A stretch of DNA of 13,970 bases from an uncultured Mitsuokella sp. GTDB lineage: Bacteria; Bacillota; Negativicutes; Selenomonadales; Selenomonadaceae. The position numbers and the translations under genes were made by a program. Numbering within the stretch: the stretch's first letter is position 1; every line of letters begins with the position of its first letter. Of this stretch, positions 6,574 through 13,952 are shown piece by piece. The notes below the pieces were generated by a model. It ran no database searches. It saw only the letters and a list, made by a program, of their open reading frames with translations, and was not told where the DNA came from. The stretch lies in NCBI GenBank assembly GCA_900770895.1, contig CAAGMF010000257.1, positions 1 to 13,970 on the forward strand, written 5' to 3'.

Positions 6574-7059
6574 TCAGCCGTCACTCTCCTTCCCGGCATC
6601 TCCGGCCTCGTCCTCGCCCAGCATCATCCGCACGATATCGGCGCGCGCCACGATGCCGACCAGCTTACCATGGTCGAGCACTGGCACGCGCTTTATCTTT
6701 TTCTCCAGCATGATGCGCGCGACATCAGCGACATCATCATCCGGCCCTACCGTTATGACCTTATCCGTCATGATATCCTCGGCCGTGCGTGCGGCGAACT
6801 TGCGGAACGACTCATGGTACTCCTCGAGACCGCTGTAGTAGATGACCGCCCCGAGTATGCAAAGCGCATCCGGCTGCTCCGGGCCGACCTCCTTGCGCAG
6901 GAGATCGCCCTCACTAACTATGCCTACGAGGCCGCCTTGGCGGTTCACGACCGGGATGCCCGCTATATGGTGATCGAGCAGCATATGTACCACCTCACGG
7001 ATAGAGGCCGTCGTCCGCACCGTCAGCACGTCTTTCGTCATGATATCCTTCACCAACAT
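6574..7059 (-). CDS. Tandem CBS-domain protein
   Basis: A 161-aa stand-alone pair of CBS domains (about residues 1-58 and 92-148), each opening with a DIM(T) motif (VKDIMTKDVLTV and AEDIMTDKVITV) and containing the hydrophobic IPVV/VPVL strand and a GIVSEGDLL- or GIVARADIV-like end. CBS pairs bind adenosine nucleotides (AMP, ATP, SAM, c-di-AMP in some cases) and act as sensors; the ligand here cannot be predicted. A 35-residue linker separates the two domains. The ATG at 7057-7059 is preceded by GAGGTGAT, an extended match to the 16S 3' end. It is a single gene with its own promoter and terminator. No enzyme domain is attached, so a partner protein elsewhere is likely. Confidence 0.93.
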   Translation of the reverse strand: MLVKDIMTKDVLTVRTTASIREVVHMLLDHHIAGIPVVNRQGGLVGIVSEGDLLRKEVGPEQPDALCILGAVIYYSGLEEYHESFRKFAARTAEDIMTDKVITVGPDDDVADVARIMLEKKIKRVPVLDHGKLVGIVARADIVRMMLGEDEAGDAGKESDG

Positions 7060-7109
7060 ATTATCACCTCATCTGCAAAATAATTATCTGTCTACTCTTA
7101 TTATTCGAT

Positions 7110-7118
7110 ATAATACCA
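7110..7118 (-). promoter_or_regulatory. Extended -10 promoter of the CBS gene
   Basis: TGGTATTAT on the minus strand fits the extended -10 pattern TGnTATAAT with one mismatch. No good -35 hexamer stands 17 bases upstream, as is common for extended -10 promoters. It lies about 50 bases before the start codon. Confidence 0.45.
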
Positions 7119-7188
7119 TCGCTTTCCTTTTAAATGCTTTCAATAAATATGACCGTCCAAAAATTTTCCTTAAATTTCCACCATACAG

Positions 7189-7217
7189 CCCACAAGTACG
7201 CGAAAATGCTCTATAAT
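7189..7217 (+). promoter_or_regulatory. Probable promoter of the first M48 gene
   Basis: A perfect TATAAT stands at 7212-7217, 54 bases before the start codon. The hexamer 17 bases upstream (CCCACA, 7189-7194) is a poor -35. The -10 and its distance to the gene are the main support. Confidence 0.5.
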
Positions 7218-7271
7218 GAGGCTAGCAACGGATTCATTCCTATATGGATTTCAGACATTGGAGGTCATACG

Positions 7272-8345
7272 ATGAATAAGAATAGATTGAAACGCGCCCT
7301 GGCCGGGGCCCTGACCGCCGCCACACTGGCCCTGCCGCTCAGCTACGCCCCGGCTCCGGCCCCGGCTGCAGAGGCTGACGGATTCGACATCGCCGGCGCA
7401 ATCATCGGCGGAGCTATCGCCCGCAGTCAGGTTGACAAACAGATCAAATACTATAACGACACCGAGAAAGGTCGTCAGGAATTCCTCGCTGCCATGAAAG
7501 AACAATACGGCGTTGACAATGACTGGGCTCTGAACCAGCAGCTCGACCGCATCATGACGAATCTGACGAACGGCATCGGTCAGGTAGACCCCAGCATCTA
7601 CAAGAAGCCCTACAACTATTTCATCAACAACGACGACAGCTTCAATGCTTTCTGCACCATGGGTCACAACCTGAGCGTAAATCGCGGCCTCTACAAATAT
7701 CTCACGAATGAAGACGAGATCGCCGTCGTGCTCGGCCATGAAATGGGGCACGGCCAGAAGGACCACCCTGCCAAAGGCGCCCGCAAATCAACGACCATGG
7801 CTGCTCTGGCCCAGGCCACCGGCAGCAACCTCGGCGCCGCAGTCGTATCCATCATCAACAACCGCAACATAACGAAGCCGATGGAGCGCGAGGCTGACGC
7901 GCTTTCCTTTGACTATATAACGCATACGAACTACAATCCCGGTGCCTGCGCCGCTGTATGGCAGCGCGTGCTCGACCGCATGGGCGACAACAGCAGCAGC
8001 TTCCAGGCCTTTGTCTCCGATCATCCGGCCGATGACGATCGGCGTGACGCCTACGTGAAAAAGCTGACCGCCTACAGCAACAATCACGTCACGGATCCCG
8101 ACGGCACGGTGCGAGTCAATGGCAAGACCCTCGTAAAGCCCGCTGCCGCTGGCGACATGAGCAGCCGCGAGCGTTCCTATTTCGTCATGGGCAACCTGGC
8201 TGCCGCCTACCATAACGGCCACGACAAGCAGGCCGTATCCGTATCGGGCAATACCGTCATGCTCGGACCTCAGCCCATCATCACCTGCACGAGCGCCGAC
8301 GAGTCGGCCCAGACCATCGCTGACCGGCTGGCGGCGATAAAGTAA
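7272..8345 (+). CDS. Secreted M48-family metallopeptidase (first paralog)
   Basis: The 357-aa product has a signal peptide (basic MNKNRLKR, hydrophobic core, Ala/Pro-rich cleavage region ending near residue 35) and a glycine-rich segment just after it (AGAIIGG). The zinc site is HEMGH at 156-160, with the third ligand probably E207 in EREADA, as in M48 (gluzincin) peptidases. A later SDHPADDDRR (249-258) fits the conserved HP segment of bacterial M48C members such as LoiP/BepA, which act in outer-membrane protein quality control. In place of the usual alanine and GG near the active site it has NAFC-TMGHN, and a second Cys is found near the C terminus (C339). The start at 7272 has GGAGGT six bases before it; 46 codons of open frame upstream are ignored. 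Followed after 33 bases by the AI-2E-family gene. Confidence 0.92.
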   Translation: MNKNRLKRALAGALTAATLALPLSYAPAPAPAAEADGFDIAGAIIGGAIARSQVDKQIKYYNDTEKGRQEFLAAMKEQYGVDNDWALNQQLDRIMTNLTNGIGQVDPSIYKKPYNYFINNDDSFNAFCTMGHNLSVNRGLYKYLTNEDEIAVVLGHEMGHGQKDHPAKGARKSTTMAALAQATGSNLGAAVVSIINNRNITKPMEREADALSFDYITHTNYNPGACAAVWQRVLDRMGDNSSSFQAFVSDHPADDDRRDAYVKKLTAYSNNHVTDPDGTVRVNGKTLVKPAAAGDMSSRERSYFVMGNLAAAYHNGHDKQAVSVSGNTVMLGPQPIITCTSADESAQTIADRLAAIK

Positions 8346-8378
8346 TCCCCTTGAATCAACCTGTACGGAGTTTTGCTG

Positions 8379-9443
8379 ATGCATATACGCGCCTATCGCT
8401 CTTCCATCATCATCGCGGCAGCCTTTGCCGCATTGATATCGCTGTTCTGGCTCATGCCGGAATTCGCCTTCATATTCTTCATCGCCCTGCTGCTATCGCT
8501 GCTGCTGAGCCCGATTGCCGACCGGATGGCCCGCTACATGCCGCGTGGACTGGCCGCCGGCCTCGTAGTGACAGCGATTGTCGTAGTGGCCGGCAGCCTG
8601 TTCGCCGTCATATCGAGCACATTCGTGCCTACGCTGACGCGTTTCGTGGGCGACTTCCCGCACATCGCCGAGGAGCTCCACGAATCCCCGCTCATAAGCA
8701 ACTCGCCTTTCCTGAATGACGAGATTGACAGCCTGTTCAACGAGATACGCGTCGCGAGCGTCGGGGCTCTGACCTCCTCGCTCTCCATGCTGGTCGAGCT
8801 GTTCGGCCGCTTCATCGACATGGTCATCATCATCTTCGTCACCTTCTACTTCATAAAAGATGGCGAGGAAATCAAGAGCTATCTCGCCGGGCTGTTCCCC
8901 AATCGCGACTACGCCCGCGTGCTGGCCCTGTTCAACCGCATCCTCGACTCTCTGACCATCTACATCCGCAGCCAGCTCATCATCTGCCTGATATCCGGCA
9001 CGATTGTCTTCCTCTACTACACGGTGCGCGGACTGCCCTACGCCTCGGTCTTCGCCGTACTCTCCGGCATCTGCGAATTCATCCCGGTACTCGGACCTAC
9101 AGTCGCCTCGGCTTTCGGAGTCATACTGACCGCCACGGTCAACGTATTCGTAGCCGCACAGACGATCATTTTCTACCTGATCCTCACGCAGACGAACCAT
9201 AATTTCGTCTATCCGACGCTCATCGGCCACTCCCTGAACCTCCATCCTGTGGCCATCATCCTCGGCATCATCATCGGCGGTGAGCTGCTCGGCGCCGCCG
9301 GCATGTTCCTCGCCGTCCCCGTGATCGTCACCTGCAAGCTCGTCATCGGCGACATCTACGACGCCCAGCAGCAGATAAAACAGACTTTGTCCACCTCCCG
9401 CTGGCTAGTCCGTCATGAGCATGAGCGTGAACACAAGGACTGA
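8379..9443 (+). CDS. AI-2E/PerM-family membrane transporter
   Basis: A 354-aa polytopic membrane protein of the AI-2E transporter family (PF01594; E. coli PerM, YdiK, TqsA). It has the family pattern: two N-terminal membrane segments, a soluble-looking stretch of about 60 residues (85-145), then a group of membrane segments containing the hallmark FIPVLGP at 234-240. Members have been linked to export of autoinducer-2 and, in others, to sodium/proton antiport, so the substrate here is unknown. The ATG at 8379 is 8 bases after CGGAG; an in-frame TTG at 8373 is too close to that site. It seems to be co-transcribed with the M48 gene before it, and it ends at a strong bidirectional terminator. 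Its C-terminal tail is charged (HEHEREHKD). Confidence 0.93.
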   Translation: MHIRAYRSSIIIAAAFAALISLFWLMPEFAFIFFIALLLSLLLSPIADRMARYMPRGLAAGLVVTAIVVVAGSLFAVISSTFVPTLTRFVGDFPHIAEELHESPLISNSPFLNDEIDSLFNEIRVASVGALTSSLSMLVELFGRFIDMVIIIFVTFYFIKDGEEIKSYLAGLFPNRDYARVLALFNRILDSLTIYIRSQLIICLISGTIVFLYYTVRGLPYASVFAVLSGICEFIPVLGPTVASAFGVILTATVNVFVAAQTIIFYLILTQTNHNFVYPTLIGHSLNLHPVAIILGIIIGGELLGAAGMFLAVPVIVTCKLVIGDIYDAQQQIKQTLSTSRWLVRHEHEREHKD

Positions 9444-9495
9444 ACTGCATACTGAAAAATATCTGTATCAGAATCCCACCTGATATGATAAAGCA

Positions 9496-9550
9496 ACGGC
9501 AGGCATACTTCCACTTCCTTCATTTCGGAAGTGGGAAGTATGCCTGCCGT
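9496..9550. terminator. Very long bidirectional terminator hairpin
   Basis: A 23-base arm (9496-9518) pairs with a 24-base arm (9527-9550), with a single bulged base and an 8-base loop TTCATTTC. It sits between convergent genes. On the plus strand it is followed by GTAATCTATTTTAA, on the minus strand by TTGCTTTATC, so both sides have a T-rich tail. The stem is about twice the usual length of an intrinsic terminator. Confidence 0.8.
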
Positions 9551-9575
9551 GTAATCTATTTTAAGGTCTGAAAAT

Positions 9576-10679
9576 TTATTTGATCTTGTTCAGTCGGGCC
9601 GCCAGCACCTCCGGCTCCTCATCGCCAGCTACGCAGGTCATGATTGGCTGGTTACCGAGTTTTACCGTACGCCCATCAACCGTAGCCTGTGAGATACCTT
9701 GGCCGTTGTGATAGGCGACGGCCAGATTGCCCATGACGAAGTACGAGCGTTCCTTGGTCGACATGTCGCTTGTCGCTGCCGGTTTGACGAATTCCTTGCC
9801 ATTGACCTTCACTATGCCTTCATCCTTATTGATAGTAACATGCTTATTGCTGTAGGATGTAAGCCTCTCCGCGGCCACATCACGGCGTGATGTATCGGAG
9901 GGATGATCGCTACCGCCATAGGCCCAGTATAATAGTTCACTAGCCTGACTACTACCGCTCTTCTCAATGAAGCGTTGCCACACCGCCGCCGCTGCACCTG
10001 GATTGTAATCTGTATGTGTGATATATTCAAATGCCAGCGCATCTGCTTCCTTTTCCTGTGGTTTAGTTATGCCTTGATTGTTCCAAGCATTCGCTGCTAG
10101 ATTGCCGAGTATGCTGCCACCTGTAGCTGCCGCGAGCACTTGCGGACCGATTGACTTCCTCGCGCTCTTGGCCGGGTGGTCCTTTTGGCCATGCCCCATC
10201 TCATGCCCGAGCACAACCGCTATCTCATCATCGCTCGTAAGCAAATCGAACACGCCCGTATTCACACTCATATTGTGACCGAGCGTACAAAAGGCATTAA
10301 AACTCTTTTCGTTATTGATGAAATAATCATATGGTTTGTCATATATCGATGGATCGATAGAACCGATGGCATCGGTCAGATTCGTCATGATGTTCGCGAG
10401 GCGCGCATTTAGTGCATAGTCCGAGTTCACCCCATATTGTTCCTTTATCTGCTTCATAAGTTCGCTACGGCCTTTGTCAGTGTCGTTGTAGTACTTGATC
10501 TGCTTATTCAGCTGCACCGCTGCACTACCGCCGCCAATGACTGCGCCGATAACATCGCCAGCATTGAACAGACCCGCATTCGCCACGGGCGTCGGTACAG
10601 CTGCAAAGGACCCCCCCACGGCAAATGCGCCAATTGCGAGAGCTGCCACGAGCTTATGCTTATTTTTTGCGGAAAACAT
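9576..10679 (-). CDS. Secreted M48-family metallopeptidase (second paralog)
   Basis: A 367-aa paralog of the peptidase at 7272-8345, with strong similarity from residue 58 (NKQIKYYNDT) to the end. It has a signal peptide (cleavage probably after VANA, residue 35), a glycine-rich segment (GDVIGAVIGGG), HEMGH at 159-163 and the third ligand probably E211 in EKEADA. The NAFCTLGHN motif and the C-terminal Cys (C349) are shared with the first paralog; the extra C226 of that copy is Ala here. It has a longer insert before SDHPSD. The ATG at 10677-10679 follows GGGAGGGG by 6 bases. It lies in more AT-rich DNA than the first copy and is divergent from the ankyrin gene. It could act on envelope proteins; the substrate is unknown. 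Confidence 0.92.
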   Translation of the reverse strand: MFSAKNKHKLVAALAIGAFAVGGSFAAVPTPVANAGLFNAGDVIGAVIGGGSAAVQLNKQIKYYNDTDKGRSELMKQIKEQYGVNSDYALNARLANIMTNLTDAIGSIDPSIYDKPYDYFINNEKSFNAFCTLGHNMSVNTGVFDLLTSDDEIAVVLGHEMGHGQKDHPAKSARKSIGPQVLAAATGGSILGNLAANAWNNQGITKPQEKEADALAFEYITHTDYNPGAAAAVWQRFIEKSGSSQASELLYWAYGGSDHPSDTSRRDVAAERLTSYSNKHVTINKDEGIVKVNGKEFVKPAATSDMSTKERSYFVMGNLAVAYHNGQGISQATVDGRTVKLGNQPIMTCVAGDEEPEVLAARLNKIK

Positions 10680-10717
10680 ATTTATCCCCTCCCATAGGCA
10701 GAAAACATCCTACCTAT

Positions 10718-10745
10718 ATTCTAAATCTTTTTCGTATATTTACAA
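10718..10745 (-). promoter_or_regulatory. Promoter of the second M48 gene
   Basis: On the minus strand TTGTAA (10740-10745) is followed after 16 bases by TAGAAT (10718-10723), 4/6 and 5/6 matches to sigma-A boxes. It lies 38 bases before the start codon. Its -35 shares six bases with the -35 of the divergent promoter. Confidence 0.55.
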
Positions 10746-10767
10746 TAGCGTGATATAGGTATATTAT
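10739..10767 (+). promoter_or_regulatory. Promoter of the ankyrin-protein gene
   Basis: TTTACA (10739-10744) and TATTAT (10762-10767) with a 17-base spacer, each a 5/6 match to sigma-A boxes, 50 bases before the start codon. The -35 lies on the same bases as that of the opposite-strand promoter. Confidence 0.65.
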
Positions 10768-10817
10768 TAAGAAAAGCAATAAATATCTTTTAAAGAAAGC
10801 AGAGAAAGGATACTGTT

Positions 10818-12158
10818 ATGAAAAAATCTATCTGGGCCAAGCTCTGCGCCACCGCCCTTACTGCGGCCACGCTGACCACATTTTGCAATGTGCCACAGAC
10901 AAGCTACGCTGCCTCCTATGCTGCCAGCGCTAGCTCTATAGTAAGATATCACTGGCACAAGCAACTCAATGATAACGAGCGGCTATTCATGATAGCCGCC
11001 AGTAAGGGCGACTACGAGGTAGTCAAAAGCATGATTGATGCTGGGGTAGATGTCAACGGTGTATATGAAACAAGAGGAATAGATGACTACATATCGAATG
11101 GCAGCTCTGCTTTTCGTCTAGCCTTAGAAAACAACAACCGTAATGTCATGCAGTTACTCCTTGAACGTGGTGCTGATGTGAACGGCTACCGAAAGTTTGA
11201 TGGCAGTTACTACTGTTATCTGGTAAACGCTTGCAGAAAATCGGATCTCGAGCTCATAAAATATCTACATAACTGGGGCGCCGATATAAATGGCATAAAC
11301 ACCGAGCCCAATTATACTGGCATTACTAATTGCAACGCCTTGGCCTATCTTATATATGAATGCTATGCTCAGAATTATAATTTCTGGATAGAAACCGCAC
11401 GTTACCTGATACAAAATGGTATTGATATTAACCATGAGGACAGCAGCAAACGCACCGCTCTCGTGCATGCAGTAGATGTACAATCTTCTTATACTACCGA
11501 TTACTCCATGATCGACCTGCTCATAGCTAACGGTGCTGATATCTATGCCACGAACGACAAGGGACGCAACATCGTCCAAATAGCCATCGACAAACAAGAT
11601 ACCAATCTCTACAAACACCTGAGACCTATCCTTGACCGCGGCCAGCAGCACAGCCCGATCTACCAGCAACAGACCATTGCTCAAAGCCAGCAGCAACAGC
11701 TGCAGCGCCAACGTCAGCAGCAACGCACCCGAAATCTTCAATCCAGCCAGCTCGCTCCCATGGTGAAGGATGTCAACAAACTCAATGCCAGCTTTGATGA
11801 AGAATACAATGCCTATCAGAATGAGCTTGCAGCCTATAAGGCCAATCCGAGCCAGCAGAAAGCTTTTGCTCGCGAGCAGCAGGCCCGCGCTGAGCGTCTG
11901 GGGGAACTCTCGCCGAAGTATCGCAACGACAAACTCATGAAAGGCCTCCACAATTTCTCCGTTGGTGAACGCGAAATCGTGCGCAACTATCTCGATGCAA
12001 AAGCCGACGCCATCGACTCCTTCATCATACTGTTGCAGGGCTATGGTCATGGTCTCGATGCTTCTCAGCTCAACCGGCTCAGCACTAACTTTACCGAAAA
12101 ACAGACGATACAGCAAAACAAGTTGAAAATATTAAACGATAAGTTTTTGGCAAGATGA
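10818..12158 (+). CDS. Secreted ankyrin-repeat protein with a Gln-rich linker and helical C-terminal part
   Basis: The 446-aa product starts with a signal peptide (MKKSIWAKLC, then a core ending near SYA at 29-31). From about 52 to 275 it has five or six ankyrin repeats, seen in pieces such as LFMIAASKGDYEVVKSMI, LLLERGADVNG, YLHNWGADING and LLIANGADIYATND. A Gln-rich linker (about 276-305) leads to a charged, mostly helical C-terminal domain (312-446) that I do not recognise. Ankyrin repeats bind proteins, so this is probably an extracytoplasmic binding or scaffold protein with no enzymatic motif. The ATG is 7 bases after AAAGGA. It is divergent from the second M48 gene, with overlapping promoters, which hints at a shared role but does not prove it. 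No membrane anchor or sorting signal is seen at the C terminus. Confidence 0.88.
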   Translation: MKKSIWAKLCATALTAATLTTFCNVPQTSYAASYAASASSIVRYHWHKQLNDNERLFMIAASKGDYEVVKSMIDAGVDVNGVYETRGIDDYISNGSSAFRLALENNNRNVMQLLLERGADVNGYRKFDGSYYCYLVNACRKSDLELIKYLHNWGADINGINTEPNYTGITNCNALAYLIYECYAQNYNFWIETARYLIQNGIDINHEDSSKRTALVHAVDVQSSYTTDYSMIDLLIANGADIYATNDKGRNIVQIAIDKQDTNLYKHLRPILDRGQQHSPIYQQQTIAQSQQQQLQRQRQQQRTRNLQSSQLAPMVKDVNKLNASFDEEYNAYQNELAAYKANPSQQKAFAREQQARAERLGELSPKYRNDKLMKGLHNFSVGEREIVRNYLDAKADAIDSFIILLQGYGHGLDASQLNRLSTNFTEKQTIQQNKLKILNDKFLAR

Positions 12159-12165
12159 ATAAAAG

Positions 12166-12217
12166 AAGAAGTGTGCAAGTTATCGGCAACCGACGACTTA
12201 CGCACTTCTTTTATATT
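12166..12217. terminator. Bidirectional terminator after the ankyrin gene
   Basis: A long imperfect stem (12166-12186 with 12190-12210; two mismatches and some G-U pairs, loop CAA) starts 7 bases after the ankyrin stop and is followed by TTATATT on the plus strand. On the minus strand the tail is CTTCTTTTATTC. It lies between convergent genes and can serve both. Confidence 0.75.
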
Positions 12218-12240
12218 CCAAATGGTTTTAATTTTATTCT

Positions 12241-12780
12241 TCATGACTCTTCATGTACAGATATTTCCGTTATCTTGCCATTTTTATCAACAGCAAATGA
12301 CATTCCGTTAAATATAGCTCCTCTTTGGCTCACCGAATAATAACTAACTCCGTTCCATCTTCTATACTGCATCCTCACGCCTTGTTTTTTGAAGTGCGAT
12401 ATAACCTCGCCTATGCTCTGACCAACTGTAAATCCTGACGGCGTTTTCAGCCCATTATTAGCTCTAGTTATTATTAGATATGAAATTTTATTGCCGTTAG
12501 CAGCTCTTTCAAAGTTTATAGTAAATGATTCTCCATACGTCCATATTTCAACATCATCAAACGCGTGATTCTCAGGTTGTAATTCGATTTTTGTCGGTTC
12601 CCCATAAAGCTGGCGAACTTGATTCATTGGCATTCCAATATATACACCACCAATCGCGAATTCAGATCTATCCACTGGCGGTGGATACCCTTTTGGTACA
12701 TAATCTGATGTTGCATAAGCCACAGTCATTGGAAGGTATATAAAGCACAGCAGTAAAAGTGCAGTAAATACTTTTTTCAT
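12241..12780 (-). CDS. Small secreted protein with BamE/SmpA-like motifs
   Basis: A 179-aa protein with a signal peptide (MKKVFTALLLLCFIYL, likely cleaved after AYA at residue 23). The mature part has IGMPMNQVRQLYGEPTKIE (48-66), which resembles the G-M-x-x-x-x-V-x-x-x-x-G-x-P motif of BamE/SmpA-like envelope proteins, and a second weaker copy, VGQSIGEVISHFKKQG (119-134). These suggest a BamE-like fold but not necessarily its function; no lipobox of the usual form is present. The ATG at 12778-12780 is preferred to one five codons upstream since GAGG lies 7 bases before it and the signal peptide then starts with MKK. It follows the next listed gene after 45 bases, probably in one transcript. 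The DNA is clearly more AT-rich than the core genes. Confidence 0.75.
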   Translation of the reverse strand: MKKVFTALLLLCFIYLPMTVAYATSDYVPKGYPPPVDRSEFAIGGVYIGMPMNQVRQLYGEPTKIELQPENHAFDDVEIWTYGESFTINFERAANGNKISYLIITRANNGLKTPSGFTVGQSIGEVISHFKKQGVRMQYRRWNGVSYYSVSQRGAIFNGMSFAVDKNGKITEISVHEES

Positions 12781-12825
12781 TACATAGCCTCGCATGCATA
12801 CTACTATATGTTATACTCGATAATA

Positions 12826-13431
12826 TCAAATTATGCGATTAATCCCAAACCAATCTGCTTTTTCATCCCAAAACAGCTCTGCTTGAAAGTCTGTCGGATA
12901 TTGGCGCTGATAGCCGTGTTGTGCCCATTTGGGCCACACTTCTTGCTTCCTGATCAGTGTCAATGTATTGCCATTAGGGATAATCTTTTCCATATGCTGG
13001 TCACCCAGATTCGGAAATGACTGTGGTGTGAAAAAGTTTACGAATTTACCATCTTTCGTCTGACCAATCAGCCAAAAGTAAGAAGTTGTACCACGTCCGT
13101 TAATAGCAGTTACTGTCCAAAAATGCTTATTAGGGTTGGTAGCGACTACCTCATATACTCCGAATTCTAATAGCTTTTCACCATTAGGACTAGTAAAAGT
13201 CAAAACAGCTTTTCCATTTTTATCAATTAGTGAAAATACATGTGACCGAAAAGCAAAATACGCCTTTTGCCCATTATCAACTATAATTGCTTTTGCTGTT
13301 GGATTCTTTTCATAGCCATTAAAATATAATGGACTTTTCGACACACTTTGAAAAGTCATCGCATATGCTATTTGCGAAATAGAAAGAACTACGATAGCTA
13401 ATACAAGCGATACAATATTTTTCTTTTGCAT
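12826..13431 (-). CDS. Secreted protein of unknown function
   Basis: I do not recognise this 201-aa protein. It has a clear signal peptide (MQKKNIVSLVLAIVVLSISQIAYA, cut likely at residue 24) and a mature part rich in beta-strand-forming residues and aromatic residues (Phe, Tyr, Trp), with no Cys and no known catalytic motif. Two stretches with SLIDKNGKAV and GQTKDGKFVNFF could be beta-hairpin turns (KNGK, KDGK). The ATG at 13429-13431 follows AGGGGA by about 6 bases. It is upstream of, and probably co-transcribed with, the BamE-like gene at 12241-12780; both are AT-rich and both products should be exported. No clear promoter was found in the 57 bases between it and the UxaA-family gene. Confidence 0.75.
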   Translation of the reverse strand: MQKKNIVSLVLAIVVLSISQIAYAMTFQSVSKSPLYFNGYEKNPTAKAIIVDNGQKAYFAFRSHVFSLIDKNGKAVLTFTSPNGEKLLEFGVYEVVATNPNKHFWTVTAINGRGTTSYFWLIGQTKDGKFVNFFTPQSFPNLGDQHMEKIIPNGNTLTLIRKQEVWPKWAQHGYQRQYPTDFQAELFWDEKADWFGINRII

Positions 13432-13488
13432 ACATTTCCCCTGCCTAATTCAAACATCATCACACGTACCGGCACACATGGTCTACCG

Positions 13489-13908
13489 CTATATCGGAGA
13501 AACCGTAGGCCTCAGCTTCGTCATCTGACCGCCAGCTACGGCGGCGATCCGGTCAACCAGCCGCTCGCCCATGGCCTCTATGGTCTGCTCGCCGCGGATG
13601 ACGGGGCTCAGGTCGACGTCCATATTGTCCTCCATCCAGCTGTAGGTATGCTCATTCGCCGTGACCTTCAGCACCGGAGCTATGGCATTGCCGGTCGGCG
13701 TCCCGCGGCCGGTCGTGAAAATAACCGCCTGACAGCCGGCCGCCACCATCGACGTCACCGAGGAGATATCATAGCCTGCCGTATCCATGACGATGAGCAG
13801 ATCAGCGATATCGCACGCTACGCGCGGCTGGGCCGCTGCCTGAGCCACCATCTCACGCGCCGCCCGCACAGCTTTCGCCACCGTCTTCACCGTGCCGCCC
13901 TCCTCCAT
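13489..13908 (-). CDS. UxaA-family (altronate/galactarate dehydratase) C-terminal fragment, probably shortened by internal deletion
   Basis: The frame encodes the end of a UxaA-type dehydratase: MDTAGYD, then VAAGCQAVIFTTGRGTPTG, a VLKVTANEHTYSWMEDNMDVD region, and a GEQTIEAMGERLVD tail that fits the family. Upstream of that, EEGGTVKTVAKAV to IADLLIV looks like the segment that in full-length UxaA precedes the CGGSD motif. About 170 residues that should come between, with CGGSD and the NKAGG/EEKSLG motifs, are absent, so the product is unlikely to be an active dehydratase. The call to 13908 rests on an ATG with GGGAGGG six bases before it; a GTG at 13932 is another choice, and the frame stays open to the right edge without clear homology. 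The alignment is from memory and the deletion is an inference. Confidence 0.6.
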   Translation of the reverse strand: MEEGGTVKTVAKAVRAAREMVAQAAAQPRVACDIADLLIVMDTAGYDISSVTSMVAAGCQAVIFTTGRGTPTGNAIAPVLKVTANEHTYSWMEDNMDVDLSPVIRGEQTIEAMGERLVDRIAAVAGGQMTKLRPTVSPI

Positions 13909-13928
13909 TGAAAACCCTCCCCCCTGTG

Positions 13929-13952
13929 GCACATGTCCAGACTCGCATGTGC
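13929..13952 (-). other. Hairpin upstream of the UxaA-family gene
   Basis: A 7-bp inverted repeat (GCACATG 13929-13935, CATGTGC 13946-13952, loop 10). On the minus strand the T-run lies before it, not after it, so it does not look like a terminator for that strand. It falls between the T-rich edge and the GGGAGGG site and supports a non-coding reading of this stretch. Confidence 0.35.

Noticed and set aside
7134..7271. 46-codon N-terminal extension of the first M48 peptidase
   Set aside because: It contains the promoter and ribosome binding site of the gene and would hide the signal peptide; the start at 7272 has GGAGGT in front of it.
11691..11722. CAG/CAA-rich stretch in the ankyrin gene, looked at as a DNA repeat
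   Set aside because: It is explained by the Gln-rich linker of the protein; codons are mixed with CGT and CTG and no regular unit is kept.
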